The notes under the pieces: model-generated
What the model saw: the letters and a program-made list of their open reading frames with translations, nothing else
Database searches by the model: none
What the model was told of the DNA's origin: nothing
Position numbers and translations under genes: made by a program
NCBI GenBank assembly: GCA_017305195.1
Contig: JAFKMU010000059.1
Location: 17,402-81,401 of the forward strand
Length of the DNA stretch: 64,000 bases
Origin: Verrucomicrobiota bacterium
GTDB lineage: Bacteria; Verrucomicrobiota; Verrucomicrobiia; Chthoniobacterales; Terrimicrobiaceae
Direction of reading: 5' to 3'
Part shown: positions 1 through 9,166 of the stretch, in pieces
How the letters are laid out: each line of letters opens with the position of its first letter
Position numbering within the stretch: position 1 is the first letter of the stretch

Positions 1-1
1 T

Positions 2-298
2 GAGGACAGCCACTTTTCCTCGATCGAGTTGGCCCTGCCGGAGCAGGTGAAGAAATCGGATTTCACCGCCTTCCTCCAAGGTCTGCCCGATGAAGTGATC
101 CGCGCCAAAGGACTGGTCAGTTTCGCGGAGGAGCCCGGGGAGTTCTTCGTCTTTCAGAAGGTGGATCGTTTCGAGGAGCCCCAATATTTCCCGGTGGGAA
201 AAGAACCGAGGGTTCGAATCCCCCTGGCGCTCTTCATCGGGCCGGAAATTCCCGAGGATCGCCTGCGCGACGGGATCGCCCGATTTTCACAGAGTTGA
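2..298 (+). CDS. C-terminal part of a CobW/COG0523-family GTPase (truncated by window edge)
   Basis: The reading frame is open from the first bases, so only the C-terminus is present (about 98 residues). The stretch LPDEVIRAKGLV followed by a beta-rich segment with FVFQKVDR matches the CobW C-terminal domain of G3E P-loop GTPases (YjiA/YeiR/ZNG1 type), which act as metallochaperones or metal-insertion factors, often for zinc. The GTP-binding half lies outside the window, so the exact subfamily cannot be decided. No internal ATG is a convincing start. The next gene begins 32 bases downstream. Confidence 0.75.
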   Translation, partial: EDSHFSSIELALPEQVKKSDFTAFLQGLPDEVIRAKGLVSFAEEPGEFFVFQKVDRFEEPQYFPVGKEPRVRIPLALFIGPEIPEDRLRDGIARFSQS

Positions 299-330
299 TT
301 TTAGGCGGGAACTCGCCAAAGTTTCGGGCC

Positions 331-669
331 ATGTCTCTCGCCATTCAAGTCGCCGCTGTCTTGGGATTTCTCGGAGTCGCTCTCGGAGCTTTTGGGGCCC
401 ACGGGCTCAAGGCCACCCTCACGGCCAATGACACTCTCGCCATCTGGCAGACGGCGGTGCTGTATCACCTGCTCCATGCCGTGGCGTCGCTCTGGGCGGC
501 GGAACGTCAGCCGATGGTGGTCTGGTTCTGGGCGGCGGGCATCCTGATTTTCTCCGGCTCCCTCTACATCCTGGCGGTCACCAACATCAAATGGCTGGGT
601 GCGATCACGCCGATCGGCGGCCTGTTTTTTCTCGCTGGGTGGCTGACGCTGGTGATCAAGCCGCGCTGA
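331..669 (+). CDS. DUF423 family small membrane protein (YgdD-like)
   Basis: A protein of 112 residues with four hydrophobic segments. The N-terminal GFLGVALGAFGAHGLK is the hallmark of DUF423, an inner-membrane family of unknown function, and the length is normal for it. A TTG 12 codons upstream would also be in frame and touch the preceding stop, but the ATG at 331 puts the start right at the family's first membrane segment and is preferred. It ends one base before the convergent YjbQ-like gene. Confidence 0.85.
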   Translation: MSLAIQVAAVLGFLGVALGAFGAHGLKATLTANDTLAIWQTAVLYHLLHAVASLWAAERQPMVVWFWAAGILIFSGSLYILAVTNIKWLGAITPIGGLFFLAGWLTLVIKPR

Positions 670-1089
670 TCACTCGCCGACCACGCTGACGACGAGCCGA
701 CGCCGATGAGGGGCGCGGCGATGCTCGAAGACAAAGATGCCCTGCCAGGTGCCGAGCTGCATGCGGCCCTGGGCGAGGGGGATCACCTCGCTCGACCGGG
801 TCAGCACCATGCGAATGTGGGAGGTCATGTCGTCCGGCCCCTCCAGGGTATGGACGAAGCCCTTGGAATCCTCCGGCACGAGGCGCTCAAAGAACGTCTT
901 CAGGTCGGTCTGCGCCGAGGGATCGGCGTTTTCAAAGATGATGAGGCTCGCGCTGGTGTGCTGAATGAAAACCGTCACCGTGCCCGTGCGAATGCCGCTG
1001 GCGCGGACGATGCGCTCGACCTCGTCGGTGATCTCGTAGGTTCCCTTGCCGCGCGTCGCGACCTCGAAGGTGTCAGTGTGCGCTGCCAT
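670..1089 (-). CDS. YjbQ/UPF0047 family protein (secondary thiamine-phosphate synthase type)
   Basis: About 139 residues covering the whole UPF0047 fold. Visible family features are GTVTVFIQHTSASLIIFENADP (the HTSA segment and the DP after it), a DMTSHIRM segment carrying the conserved His, and LGTWQGIFVFEHR near the end. YjbQ of E. coli has weak thiamine-phosphate synthase activity in vivo; the physiological role is not known. An ATG at 1110 adds seven residues and overlaps the upstream lactonase gene more deeply; the ATG at 1089 fits the family better. It is expressed in the same direction as the lactonase gene and overlaps its stop. Confidence 0.85.
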   Translation of the reverse strand: MAAHTDTFEVATRGKGTYEITDEVERIVRASGIRTGTVTVFIQHTSASLIIFENADPSAQTDLKTFFERLVPEDSKGFVHTLEGPDDMTSHIRMVLTRSSEVIPLAQGRMQLGTWQGIFVFEHRRAPHRRRLVVSVVGE

Positions 1090-2209
1090 TTTGCGGGATC
1101 GGATTTTCAAACGTCACGCACGAGGGATTAACCACATCCGCACGATGATCCGTCGGGGTGAGGCGGCCGGTTGCCGGGTCGATCTTCAAAACGGCCAGCT
1201 TTCCGTCTTTCTGCCCGGCAGTGATGAGCCATTTGCCCGAGGGGTCGATGCCGAACGCTCGCGGAACCAGGACGAGGGCGGGGACATTTTCCACGAAGGT
1301 GACTTTTCCATCCGCGCCAACGGCGAAGACCGAGATCGAATCGTGGACGCGGTTGGAGACATAAATCCATTTGCCCGAGGGGTGCATCTGAATGCCGGAG
1401 CTCGTGAACGTCGCCGTATCGGTGCCCACTGGCAGGAGCGGCTCGGTTTGAATGAGCGTCAGGGTTCCCTTGGCGGGATCACGGGAGAAGACATTGAGGG
1501 TGAGATCCAGTTCGCCATTCACGTAGAGGTACTTGCCGTCCGCCGACATGACGGAATGACGAGGACCGGCTCCCGCCTGGGGACGACCGCTCGGCGGATC
1601 GGTCGGAGTCATGGTGCCGGTGGATCGGTCAAACTGGTAGCTCCAGACATTGTCCGACCCGAGATCGCAGACGTAGGCGAATTTCAACTCGGGGTCCGTG
1701 ATGACGGAATGCCCAAAGGGGCGCTGCTGCCGCTTGGGGTTCGGCCCGGACCCGGTAAAGGTGACGAGCGAGGTCCGCTCGCCCAGGGCCCCATCGGGAT
1801 TCGTGACAAAGCAGGCCGCGCTGCCCCCGCCGTAATTGGCCACAAAAACATAGCCCGGCGCGAGCCAGACATGGCACGTTCCGCTTCCGCCGGAGGGCTG
1901 CTGGTTGATCAGCGCGAGCTTGCCATCATTCTCGACTTTGTAGGCGGCAGTCATCGAGGCGTCGCCGCTCTCCACCGCGGCGTAAAGATACTCGTTATCC
2001 GGGGTGATGGCGACGAACCCCGAGTTGTCCGCGGCGGCGGCGAGCACGGGTTTGCTCAGTTTTCCGGTCTTGGTGTCCAGCGTGGAGCGCCAGATTCCCT
2101 GGTTGTCCGAGGCTTTCCCATACGTTCCAATGTAGAAGGGTTCGGTCTGACTTTGTGCGGCTGAGATCATGATGAGAGAGGTGATGAGGGACAGGAGGAC
2201 GTGTCTCAC
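1073..2209 (-). CDS. Exported lactonase-family seven-bladed beta-propeller (6-phosphogluconolactonase / YbhE type)
   Basis: 378 residues. A signal peptide (hydrophobic residues 4-19, then SAAQSQ) is followed by repeated beta-propeller blades containing VAITPDNEYLYAA, GHSVITDPELKFAYVCDLG, PRHSVMSADGKYLYVNGE and IQMHPSGKWIYVSNR, the pattern of Pfam lactonase PF10282. Members include cytosolic 6-phosphogluconolactonase (Pgl/YbhE) and 3-carboxymuconate lactonizing enzymes. The signal peptide places this copy in the periplasm, so the cytosolic pentose phosphate role is doubtful and a sugar-lactone hydrolase role is only inferred. Its 3' end overlaps the start of the YjbQ-like gene. Confidence 0.82.
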   Translation of the reverse strand: MRHVLLSLITSLIMISAAQSQTEPFYIGTYGKASDNQGIWRSTLDTKTGKLSKPVLAAAADNSGFVAITPDNEYLYAAVESGDASMTAAYKVENDGKLALINQQPSGGSGTCHVWLAPGYVFVANYGGGSAACFVTNPDGALGERTSLVTFTGSGPNPKRQQRPFGHSVITDPELKFAYVCDLGSDNVWSYQFDRSTGTMTPTDPPSGRPQAGAGPRHSVMSADGKYLYVNGELDLTLNVFSRDPAKGTLTLIQTEPLLPVGTDTATFTSSGIQMHPSGKWIYVSNRVHDSISVFAVGADGKVTFVENVPALVLVPRAFGIDPSGKWLITAGQKDGKLAVLKIDPATGRLTPTDHRADVVNPSCVTFENPIPQNGSAH

Positions 2210-2301
2210 GCGGTCAGTTTCTCCGCGGGAAATGCGATCTCAAGCGCAAATCCGGGTCTTTTTGTCGCAATTCCCCGCCAAATTTTTCCCTCGCAAACCG
2301 T

Positions 2302-2334
2302 TTGAGACTGGTTAAGAGTGCGACTCAATCTCAA
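2302..2334 (+). promoter_or_regulatory. Fur-like inverted repeat ahead of the iron-uptake genes
   Basis: TTGAGA (2302-2307) and TCTCAA (2329-2334) form an inverted pair immediately before the ATG at 2336, with a smaller GAGT/ACTC pair between them (2316-2319, 2323-2326). Each half resembles one arm of a TTGAGACTG-type Fur box. The downstream half (2318-2334) matches a full palindrome of that type at 14 of 17 positions by eye. Because the site touches the start codon it would block transcription or initiation. Fur identity is inferred from the neighbouring FTR1 gene. Confidence 0.45.
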
Positions 2335-2335
2335 T

Positions 2336-3352
2336 ATGAAGTTCTCGTCTTTCCTTCGAGTTGGTGTGCTGACCCTGGCAATTTGCGGCGCAGTTCAGGC
2401 GCAGGATGCGCCTGCCACGGCCGCCAGCGTGAAGAAATATCTCCTTGAGCGCCTTGAGCGCATGAACAACGCCTCCGAGGATTTCGTCAAAAACAGCGAT
2501 GCTTACGCGGCTTTGGTCGCGGCAAATGGCAATTCCGTCGAGGCGGCCTACAAGGCGGACTCCAAGAAGATGGACGCTCTCGTCGGGAAGATGCAGGAGA
2601 ATTACAAGGCGATGGACAGTTTTGGCTACGAGACCGTCGAGGGCATCGTGGCGGGCGTGGAGTCGATGGCGGATTATGACATCTACCTCGACGCTGGTGT
2701 TCCGGCCTCGGAAGGTCCGGACGGAGTCGCACCGGTCGTGCTGGATCTCGGCAATGGCAAGAAGATCGACAAACAAGGCTCCCTCTTCACCTACATCATC
2801 GAGCCCGCCCTGTGGGGTGGCGACAAGCGCTGGGTGGTCTCGGTCGGTGACAACAAGACCATGCCGAAGCCCGAGGTGCTCGCCGCCGCGGCCAAGGACG
2901 CGAACAAGAAAATCGGCGAACTCGTGGCCGACGCCAAGGCCTGGAATGCCTCGGTGAATGACTGCTTCGGCGCGATGGTCGTGATGACGCCGACGCTCTC
3001 CGACTACTTTGAAGACTGGAAGGAATCCCGCTACTCCTCGAGCAAGTCGGGCCGGTTCCAGGCCGTGAGCCGTATTTCCGACATGCGCGGAATCATGAGC
3101 AGCTGCGAAGTCATGTACGATGCCGTGAAGTCCGGTGTCGCCGCCAAGGACAAGGCTCTCGCCAAGTCCGTCGTCTCCGGTTTTGACGAAATCCAGCACT
3201 TCCTCGATCTCATCGAGAAGCGCGAGAAGCAGGGGGAAATTTCCGCCGCTGAGATCGACGAACTCGCCACCCAGGCGAAGGAAAAAACCGACAAGCTCGT
3301 GCCTCAGATCGAGCAGAGCGCCGCGGTTTCGGGCGTCAAGGTCCAGAGCTAA
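2336..3352 (+). CDS. Exported helical protein of an iron-uptake unit (function unknown)
   Basis: 338 residues starting MKFSSFLRVGVLTLAICGAVQAQ, a clean signal peptide, so the mature protein is periplasmic. The rest is mostly alpha-helical (for example KYLLERLERMNNASEDFVKNS and a long C-terminal helix rich in Glu/Lys) with a central beta segment around GNGKKIDKQGSLFTYIIEP. I see no Cys pair, haem site or recognised catalytic motif. It lies 15 bases before the FTR1 permease gene in the same direction, so a periplasmic iron-binding or accessory role like imelysin/EfeO proteins is inferred from context. A GTG at 2318 would add six residues but lies inside the putative operator. Confidence 0.7.
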   Translation: MKFSSFLRVGVLTLAICGAVQAQDAPATAASVKKYLLERLERMNNASEDFVKNSDAYAALVAANGNSVEAAYKADSKKMDALVGKMQENYKAMDSFGYETVEGIVAGVESMADYDIYLDAGVPASEGPDGVAPVVLDLGNGKKIDKQGSLFTYIIEPALWGGDKRWVVSVGDNKTMPKPEVLAAAAKDANKKIGELVADAKAWNASVNDCFGAMVVMTPTLSDYFEDWKESRYSSSKSGRFQAVSRISDMRGIMSSCEVMYDAVKSGVAAKDKALAKSVVSGFDEIQHFLDLIEKREKQGEISAAEIDELATQAKEKTDKLVPQIEQSAAVSGVKVQS

Positions 3353-3367
3353 AATATAGTTCCTGCC

Positions 3368-5680
3368 ATGCGTACCCTTGCAAAAGCCGTCCTCCTCGCG
3401 GGCGTCTTGGGCCTGACGGTCCTCTCGTCCCGGGCTGACGTGATCGACGACGTCGGCTCCCTGCAAGGGGTGATCGATGAAAGCCTGCTCGACCTGCATG
3501 GAAATCGCTGGTCGAGCGAGAACGCAGCCCGCATCCAGGCGGCGCGGGCTGCGTTCCAGCCCAATCTGACTGATCCCGCCGCCAAGGCGATCTGGGACAA
3601 GCCGGAGGATTTTTCCCCGGCCAATGCCGCGCAGTCGCTCGGCAACGTGCAGGCGCGGCTCCAGCACGTCGCGGCGCTTCAGATGCTGGCTGCGCTGTCG
3701 GCAGGCGACATCGAGAAGGCTCGCGAGTGGCGAGCCATCATCAAACTGCCAAAATACGTGAGCGCCGTGGAGGGCGCTCTCGCCCTGCAACGACTGGGCG
3801 GTGAGGGGATTCATCGCGAGCAGGTGGCTCAGCTTTTGGCCAAGGAGTACATCCTCTGGCAAATCACGCGCGCACGGGAGAAGAGCGATGCGCTGTATCG
3901 ACTGGTTCTCGACGGGCGGGCTACGCCGCAACTGATCGCCTCCCGCTCGGCGGAGATCGAGCAGCTTTCTTTGATTCCTGCATCCATCCTCGCCCTCGTC
4001 GGGGCCAAGCCTCCGGAGCAGGCTCCCGAGGTGAACTCGGCCAAGCTCGTCGCCGCGGCCAGCGAAGGAAGCGCCGATCTGCCCAAGCTGATTTCGGAAT
4101 GGCGGCTCGCCCTGGAGGCAGGCTATCCGAATCTGCTCTCCGCCGAGGACGTCCAGCGCCGCGAACGCATTGTCCTGAAGCTGCTGCGTCTGATCCCCAT
4201 GGAATACCAGTCGGGGGTCAGGAATGGAGAGATCATCATCCCTCTCGAATATCGCGAGGCGAAGACCTTCACGATTCAGGCCGGGCAGATCGTCAACGAG
4301 CTGATGCCCGTGTGGCGTCAGACCAAGGCGGAGGCGCTGACTCAATACGGCAGCACGCTGCTCGCGGGCTTTGAGAAGCTGGAGTCGGGCATCAACCGCA
4401 AGGTGGCTCTTTCCGAGATCGAATCCGACGTGAAGGAAATCTCCTCGCTGCTGCAAAAGGAGTTTGGCCTCGCCTTGAAAAAGGCCGGTACGGGCGCGGA
4501 TGTCGTAACCGAGACCGTGCTGGAGATTCGTTCCCTCCTGGGTCAGTCCCTCGCCGCGGCCATGGACGGACAGTGGCGCAAGGCGGAGCAACTGCGCGTG
4601 GATGCCTACGCGAGCTTTGACCTGGAAATCGAATCCCGAGCCTTGCCTCGCGATCCGCAGCTCGCGATCAAGGCCGAGAAGACTTTCCTCGATGGCACGC
4701 CGGGACGGCCCGGCATCAAGGCCGCGCTCGACAGCCGAGCCAAGGGCGAGACGTTGAGCGGCGCCTACGATCATGCGCTCGATGCGCTCGATGAATGCGC
4801 CGCGCTGGTCAAGGTCGGCCTCTCGCCGATGGCTGCGACGATCAGTACGATTCTCATCGTTTCTCGCGAAGGCTTGGAGGCGGTCGTGATTCTTGCCGCC
4901 CTGCTGGCAGGTTTGCGCGGACCGGAGAATGCCGGAATCCGCCGTCGCATCGGCCTGGGCGCGTGGCTGGCTCTCGGAGCGAGCGCGGGATTGTTCGCGG
5001 TATCGAAGACCTTGCTGCAAGGCCTGTCCCGCTATGGAGAAACGCTGGAGGCGGTGATCTCCGTGATCGCTGTGGTCATCCTGCTCATGGTGACGAACTG
5101 GGTCTTCCACAAATACTACTGGACGGGATGGAACGCCCGGCTGCGTGACCTGAGCAAGGCGGCTCAACGCAAACGCGCCACCCGCTGGGAAAACCTGGCT
5201 CTCATGGGCGTCGGGTTCATGACGATCTTCCGCGAGGGCTTTGAGACGACGCTTTTCATGCAGTCGCTCATTCTGGAGGCCGGGATGAAAGCCGTGTCTC
5301 TTGGCTTGCTCATCGGTTTCCTGCTCATCGGCACGCTCGGCGTGGCCGTCTTCGCCATCGGGGCCAAGCTCCCTTACCGCAAGATGCTCGTCGTCACCGG
5401 CGTGCTGGTGATCTTCGTGCTCTTCACTTTCCTCGGCTCGACCACCCGGCTCTTCCAGACGGTCGGCTGGCTGCCGGTGCATCCGATCCCGGGGCTGGAG
5501 CTTCCCTCCTGGATGGGCGTCTGGCTGGGCCTTTATCCCACGTGGGAAGGCATCCTGATCCCCTTCGCGACGTTCGCCTACGTGGGGGGAATGTGGCTCT
5601 TTGTGAAGATCACCGCCCGTCGAGCCCAGGCTCAGGCGGAGGAGGCGGGGCCCGATTTTCAGGCCGCCGCCTCGCATTGA
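3368..5680 (+). CDS. FTR1-family high-affinity iron permease with large N-terminal periplasmic domain
   Basis: 770 residues. A signal peptide (residues 1-23) leads into about 460 residues of mostly helical periplasmic sequence, including the EYREA segment typical of long bacterial FTR1 proteins. The membrane half starts near residue 485 and has about seven hydrophobic segments. The two iron-coordinating REXXE motifs are intact: REGLE at 500-504 and REGFE at 622-626. FTR1/EfeU proteins carry iron across the inner membrane, usually after oxidation by a partner. No CxxCH haem site is present, unlike some fused versions. The preceding secreted protein is the probable partner. The C-terminus is a short cytosolic tail. 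Confidence 0.88.
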   Translation: MRTLAKAVLLAGVLGLTVLSSRADVIDDVGSLQGVIDESLLDLHGNRWSSENAARIQAARAAFQPNLTDPAAKAIWDKPEDFSPANAAQSLGNVQARLQHVAALQMLAALSAGDIEKAREWRAIIKLPKYVSAVEGALALQRLGGEGIHREQVAQLLAKEYILWQITRAREKSDALYRLVLDGRATPQLIASRSAEIEQLSLIPASILALVGAKPPEQAPEVNSAKLVAAASEGSADLPKLISEWRLALEAGYPNLLSAEDVQRRERIVLKLLRLIPMEYQSGVRNGEIIIPLEYREAKTFTIQAGQIVNELMPVWRQTKAEALTQYGSTLLAGFEKLESGINRKVALSEIESDVKEISSLLQKEFGLALKKAGTGADVVTETVLEIRSLLGQSLAAAMDGQWRKAEQLRVDAYASFDLEIESRALPRDPQLAIKAEKTFLDGTPGRPGIKAALDSRAKGETLSGAYDHALDALDECAALVKVGLSPMAATISTILIVSREGLEAVVILAALLAGLRGPENAGIRRRIGLGAWLALGASAGLFAVSKTLLQGLSRYGETLEAVISVIAVVILLMVTNWVFHKYYWTGWNARLRDLSKAAQRKRATRWENLALMGVGFMTIFREGFETTLFMQSLILEAGMKAVSLGLLIGFLLIGTLGVAVFAIGAKLPYRKMLVVTGVLVIFVLFTFLGSTTRLFQTVGWLPVHPIPGLELPSWMGVWLGLYPTWEGILIPFATFAYVGGMWLFVKITARRAQAQAEEAGPDFQAAASH

Positions 5681-5687
5681 GTGTTTC

Positions 5688-6455
5688 CTACTGCTCGGAG
5701 TAATCCCAGAGCAGACCGCCATCGACGACGATGGTCGTGCCGGTGATATAGTCGGCATCCTCGGAGGCGAGGAACGCGGCCACGCCTGCGACATCGCCGG
5801 GCTTGCCGAGGCGATTGAGCGGGATGTTGCTCAACAACGCCTTCATCAGGTCGGGGCTGTTGAGGAGCTTGGTGTTGATTGGAGTCTCGATCGCGCCCGG
5901 AGCGATGTTGTTGATCGTGATGCCGAGGGGAGCCAGCTCGATCGCCAGATCGCGGCAGAGCATCTTCAGCGCACCCTTGCTCGCGCAGTAGGTCGAGAAG
6001 TGCGGGAAGGGAAGCTCCTCGTGCACGGAGCTGATGTTGATGATCTTGCCGGTACGCTTCGTGTCGCGGAGATGGTTCACGAAATCCTGGGTGAGGAAAT
6101 ACGTGCCCTTGAGGTTGATGTTGAGGACGAAGTCGTAATCCGCCTCGGTGACATTCCAGAAGTCCGCGCCCTTTTCGACTCCGGCGTTGTTGACCAGGAT
6201 GTCGATCTGGCCAAAGTTCGAAACGCCCTCGGTGATGAGGCGGCGATTGTCGGCGAGGTTGGCAAGATCGCCACCGACCACGATGGAGCGGCGGCCCAGG
6301 GCCTCGATCTCCTTGCAGGTTTCCTGCGCGCCGGTGTTGCCGAGGCGGTCGTCGATGATGATGTCTGCGCCTTCCTTGGCGAGACGGATTGCGATGGCCT
6401 GGCCGATGCCTTGGGCGCTGCCGGTGACGAGGGCTACTTTTCCTTCGAGTTTCAT
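5688..6455 (-). CDS. SDR-family oxidoreductase, probable glucose 1-dehydrogenase
   Basis: 255 residues of a classical short-chain dehydrogenase: TGSAQGIG for NAD(P) binding near residue 11, NNAG near 90, catalytic Ser in ISSVHE, and YCASK as the YxxxK pair. The run SSVHEELPFPHF and PGAIETPIN closely resembles Bacillus-type glucose 1-dehydrogenases, so beta-D-glucose to gluconolactone is the best guess for the reaction. It is the last gene of the minus-strand group and starts 19 bases after a glucosidase gene, which fits oxidation of released glucose. Substrate within the SDR family cannot be proven from sequence. Confidence 0.78.
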   Translation of the reverse strand: MKLEGKVALVTGSAQGIGQAIAIRLAKEGADIIIDDRLGNTGAQETCKEIEALGRRSIVVGGDLANLADNRRLITEGVSNFGQIDILVNNAGVEKGADFWNVTEADYDFVLNINLKGTYFLTQDFVNHLRDTKRTGKIINISSVHEELPFPHFSTYCASKGALKMLCRDLAIELAPLGITINNIAPGAIETPINTKLLNSPDLMKALLSNIPLNRLGKPGDVAGVAAFLASEDADYITGTTIVVDGGLLWDYSEQ

Positions 6456-6474
6456 AGATGTGGAGTGGGTTGGG

Positions 6475-9114
6475 TTAATCGGCTTGGAAAGTGTGAATCT
6501 GGCGGATCATCTTGGCCACGAGAGCGGTCCAGCCGGTTTGGTGGCTGGCGCCGACTCCGGCCCCGGTGTCGCCGTTGAAGTATTCGTTGAATATCAGCAG
6601 GTCTTTCCAATGAGGATCGTTCTGGAAGAGTTCGACTTCGCCGTTGAAGGCGCGTTTGCCATTTTCATCCTCCTGGAAAATCGAGACGAGGCGCTTCTGC
6701 AACTCCAGCGAGATGTCCCAGAGGTTCATCTCGTTGCCGCTGCCGGTGGGGAATTCCACCTTGAAGGTGTCTCCAAAGTAGAAGCCGAATTTTTGCAGGG
6801 CCTCGATGAGCAGGTAATTCATGGGAATCCAGACCGGCCCGCGCCAGTTGGAATTTCCGCCGAACATCCCGACCGGGCTGTCCGCCGGGCTGTAGCTCAG
6901 GGTCTCGGTCTCCGTGCCCTCCGTGAACGTATACGGATGGTCGAGGTAATACCGCGAGAGCGCCCGGATGCCATGCGGCGAGAGAAATTCGTTTTCATCA
7001 AAGAGCCTCTCGCAGATGCGGCGCAGACGCTCTGGCGGCACGAGGGAGACGAGACGGCGACCGTCGATTTCCCTGCCGATGTGGTGGAGTTCATCGAGGA
7101 GGTGAGGCCGATGTTTTTGGAAGTACTCGATGCGCTTGCGCATGAGCGGAAACAGATCCGCAACCTCCGAGCCGAAGCTCTCCACCGCAAAGAGCGGAGT
7201 GAGTCCGGCGATGGATCGCGTGCGCAGGTACTCGACTGAGCCGTCCGGGCGGCGGAGGACGTCGTAATAAAAGCCGTCCTCGTCATCCCAGAGGCTGAAC
7301 CCATGCGTGCCCTTGGCGTTCACCGAGGCCGCGAGATAGATGAAGTCGTTGAGGAACTTGTCGGCGATATCCTCGTAGACCGGGTCTTCGCGCGCCAACT
7401 CCAGGGCGATGTTGAGCATGTTGAGCGAATACGTCGCCATCCATGACGTGCCATCACTTTGCTCGATGCGGCTGCCGTCGGGCAGGGGATACCGGCGGTC
7501 AAAGACGCCGATGTTGTCCAACCCAAGAAAGCCGCCCTCGAAGACATTGTCGCCCGTCTGGTCGACGCGGTTCGCCCACCACGAGTAGCCCATGAGGAGC
7601 TTGTTGAAGGCGCGCTTGAGATACTCACGGTCGCCCGTGCCCTTGATGCCGCGCTCGATGGAGTAGATGCGCCACGCCGCCCAGCCGCCGATCGGCGGGT
7701 TGGCGTCGGAGAGCGCCCATTCGTAGGCGGGCATCTGCGAGCTTGGCGAGGTATACCGCTCGCCGCGCAGCAGCAGGTTTTGCTTCTTCGCTGTCTGCGA
7801 GTCGATGAGTGAAAAGGCGACGGACTGGAACATCAGATCCCAGGCGCAGAAATACGGGTACTCCCAGCAGTCCGGCATCGAGATGACGTCGTGGGCGTGC
7901 ATTTCCTTCCAGAAGGCATTGGGCAGTTTCCAACGCTCCGCCGGGGGCTTGGGCATGGTGGGGTCGCCCTCCAGCCAGAGGAGGACGGGGAAGAAATAGA
8001 ACTTCTTGCACCACAGGAGTCCGGACAGCGCGGTTTTTTGGATACGGAGATCCTCTTCCGATGCGCCGGGCGCGATGGCTTGGTAAAACTCCGTGCTTTC
8101 GTCCTCCCGCAGCTTGAAAAGCGCGTCAAACTCCAGAGCGAACGGCGCGGGCTGGGGATGCTCGGTGAGGCGGAGATTGACCACCGTGGTCTGTCCGGCC
8201 TCCACCGTGCGGCGAAAGACCATGGCGCTCTTCGTCCCGCTGTTGGCGGGGTTCACCACGTCTTTTTTTCCATTCACGATGTACTCGTGGAAGGCGTCCT
8301 TTACGTATTGGGTCGCATTCTTGGCGTTGAAGAGCCGCTGGTTGTTCGTCTCATTCTCGGTGAAGAGGACTTCATCCGGCTTGTCTCCGTAAAGCTGATG
8401 GACGGGCAGCCCCCAGGGCGTGGCGCGCACCGATCCATCGGGGGTGAGATGCATCTCGGGCGCGGTGACGCCTTCCTCACCCCAGGACCACGTGTTGCGA
8501 AACCACAGGGTGGGCAGAATCGTCAGCGGCGCCGCGTCCGGTCCCCGGTTGGTCGCGATGATGCGGATGGCAATGTCGGTCGGCGAAAACTTCGCATACT
8601 CGATCACGATGTCGAAATACCGTCCCTCGTTGAAGATGCCCGTGTCGACCAGCTCATACTCCGGCTCCTGTTTGGAGCGTTGCGCGTTGGCCTCGCGCAG
8701 CTGCTGGTAGGGAAACTCCGCCTGCGGGTATTTGTACAGCCCGCGCATGAAGCTGTGCGTGGGCGTGTTGTCGAGATGGTAAAAGTAGTCCTTGATGTCC
8801 TCGCCGTGGTTGCCCTCGGGGTTGGACAGCCCGAACGGGCGCTCCTTGAGGATATGGTCCTTTCCGTTCCAGAAGGCGACGGAGAAACACAGGCGGCAGT
8901 CGCTGTCGCAGATGCCCAGCAGTCCATCCTCGCCCCATCGATAGGCGCGGGAGCGGGCATGGTCGTGGGGGAAGTACGTCCAGGCGTCGCCGTTGGCCGA
9001 GTAATCCTCGCGAACCGTACCCCATTGGCGTTCCGGGAGATAAGGACCCCACAGGTCCCAGTTTTCCCGGCCCTGGTCGCGAGCTAGAATGCGTTCAGAT
9101 TCCGCTTCAGGCAT
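6475..9114 (-). CDS. GH63-like glucosidase (MGH1-type (alpha/alpha)6 hydrolase)
   Basis: About 879 residues. The N-terminus with WGPYLPERQWGTVREDYS and HDHARSRAYRWGEDGL is characteristic of the bacterial cytosolic branch of family GH63 (relatives of mannosyl-oligosaccharide glucosidase and mannosylglycerate hydrolase). The C-terminal half has GVFDRRYPLPDGS, FYYDVL and GGNSNWRGPVWIPMNYLL, part of the (alpha/alpha)6 barrel. No signal peptide. The frame is open to an ATG at 9198, which would overlap the upstream efflux gene by 32 bases; the ATG at 9114 matches the usual family start (PEAESERILARDQGRENW) and is preferred. The natural substrate in bacteria of this type is unclear; alpha-glucosides or glucosylglycerate are possible. 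Confidence 0.8.
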   Translation of the reverse strand: MPEAESERILARDQGRENWDLWGPYLPERQWGTVREDYSANGDAWTYFPHDHARSRAYRWGEDGLLGICDSDCRLCFSVAFWNGKDHILKERPFGLSNPEGNHGEDIKDYFYHLDNTPTHSFMRGLYKYPQAEFPYQQLREANAQRSKQEPEYELVDTGIFNEGRYFDIVIEYAKFSPTDIAIRIIATNRGPDAAPLTILPTLWFRNTWSWGEEGVTAPEMHLTPDGSVRATPWGLPVHQLYGDKPDEVLFTENETNNQRLFNAKNATQYVKDAFHEYIVNGKKDVVNPANSGTKSAMVFRRTVEAGQTTVVNLRLTEHPQPAPFALEFDALFKLREDESTEFYQAIAPGASEEDLRIQKTALSGLLWCKKFYFFPVLLWLEGDPTMPKPPAERWKLPNAFWKEMHAHDVISMPDCWEYPYFCAWDLMFQSVAFSLIDSQTAKKQNLLLRGERYTSPSSQMPAYEWALSDANPPIGGWAAWRIYSIERGIKGTGDREYLKRAFNKLLMGYSWWANRVDQTGDNVFEGGFLGLDNIGVFDRRYPLPDGSRIEQSDGTSWMATYSLNMLNIALELAREDPVYEDIADKFLNDFIYLAASVNAKGTHGFSLWDDEDGFYYDVLRRPDGSVEYLRTRSIAGLTPLFAVESFGSEVADLFPLMRKRIEYFQKHRPHLLDELHHIGREIDGRRLVSLVPPERLRRICERLFDENEFLSPHGIRALSRYYLDHPYTFTEGTETETLSYSPADSPVGMFGGNSNWRGPVWIPMNYLLIEALQKFGFYFGDTFKVEFPTGSGNEMNLWDISLELQKRLVSIFQEDENGKRAFNGEVELFQNDPHWKDLLIFNEYFNGDTGAGVGASHQTGWTALVAKMIRQIHTFQAD

Positions 9115-9166
9115 TGGGCCATGCCAGTCGCAGAAATTCCGGGCAATGTCACTCGTTTTCCGGAAA

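Noticed and set aside
2312..5794. A 1160-codon open frame antisense to the iron-uptake genes
   Set aside because: It mirrors the codon structure of two genes that happen to be in the same phase; in G/C-rich DNA the opposite strand often stays open. It is rich in Arg/His/Asp/Gln with no domain, and the sense genes have clear families.
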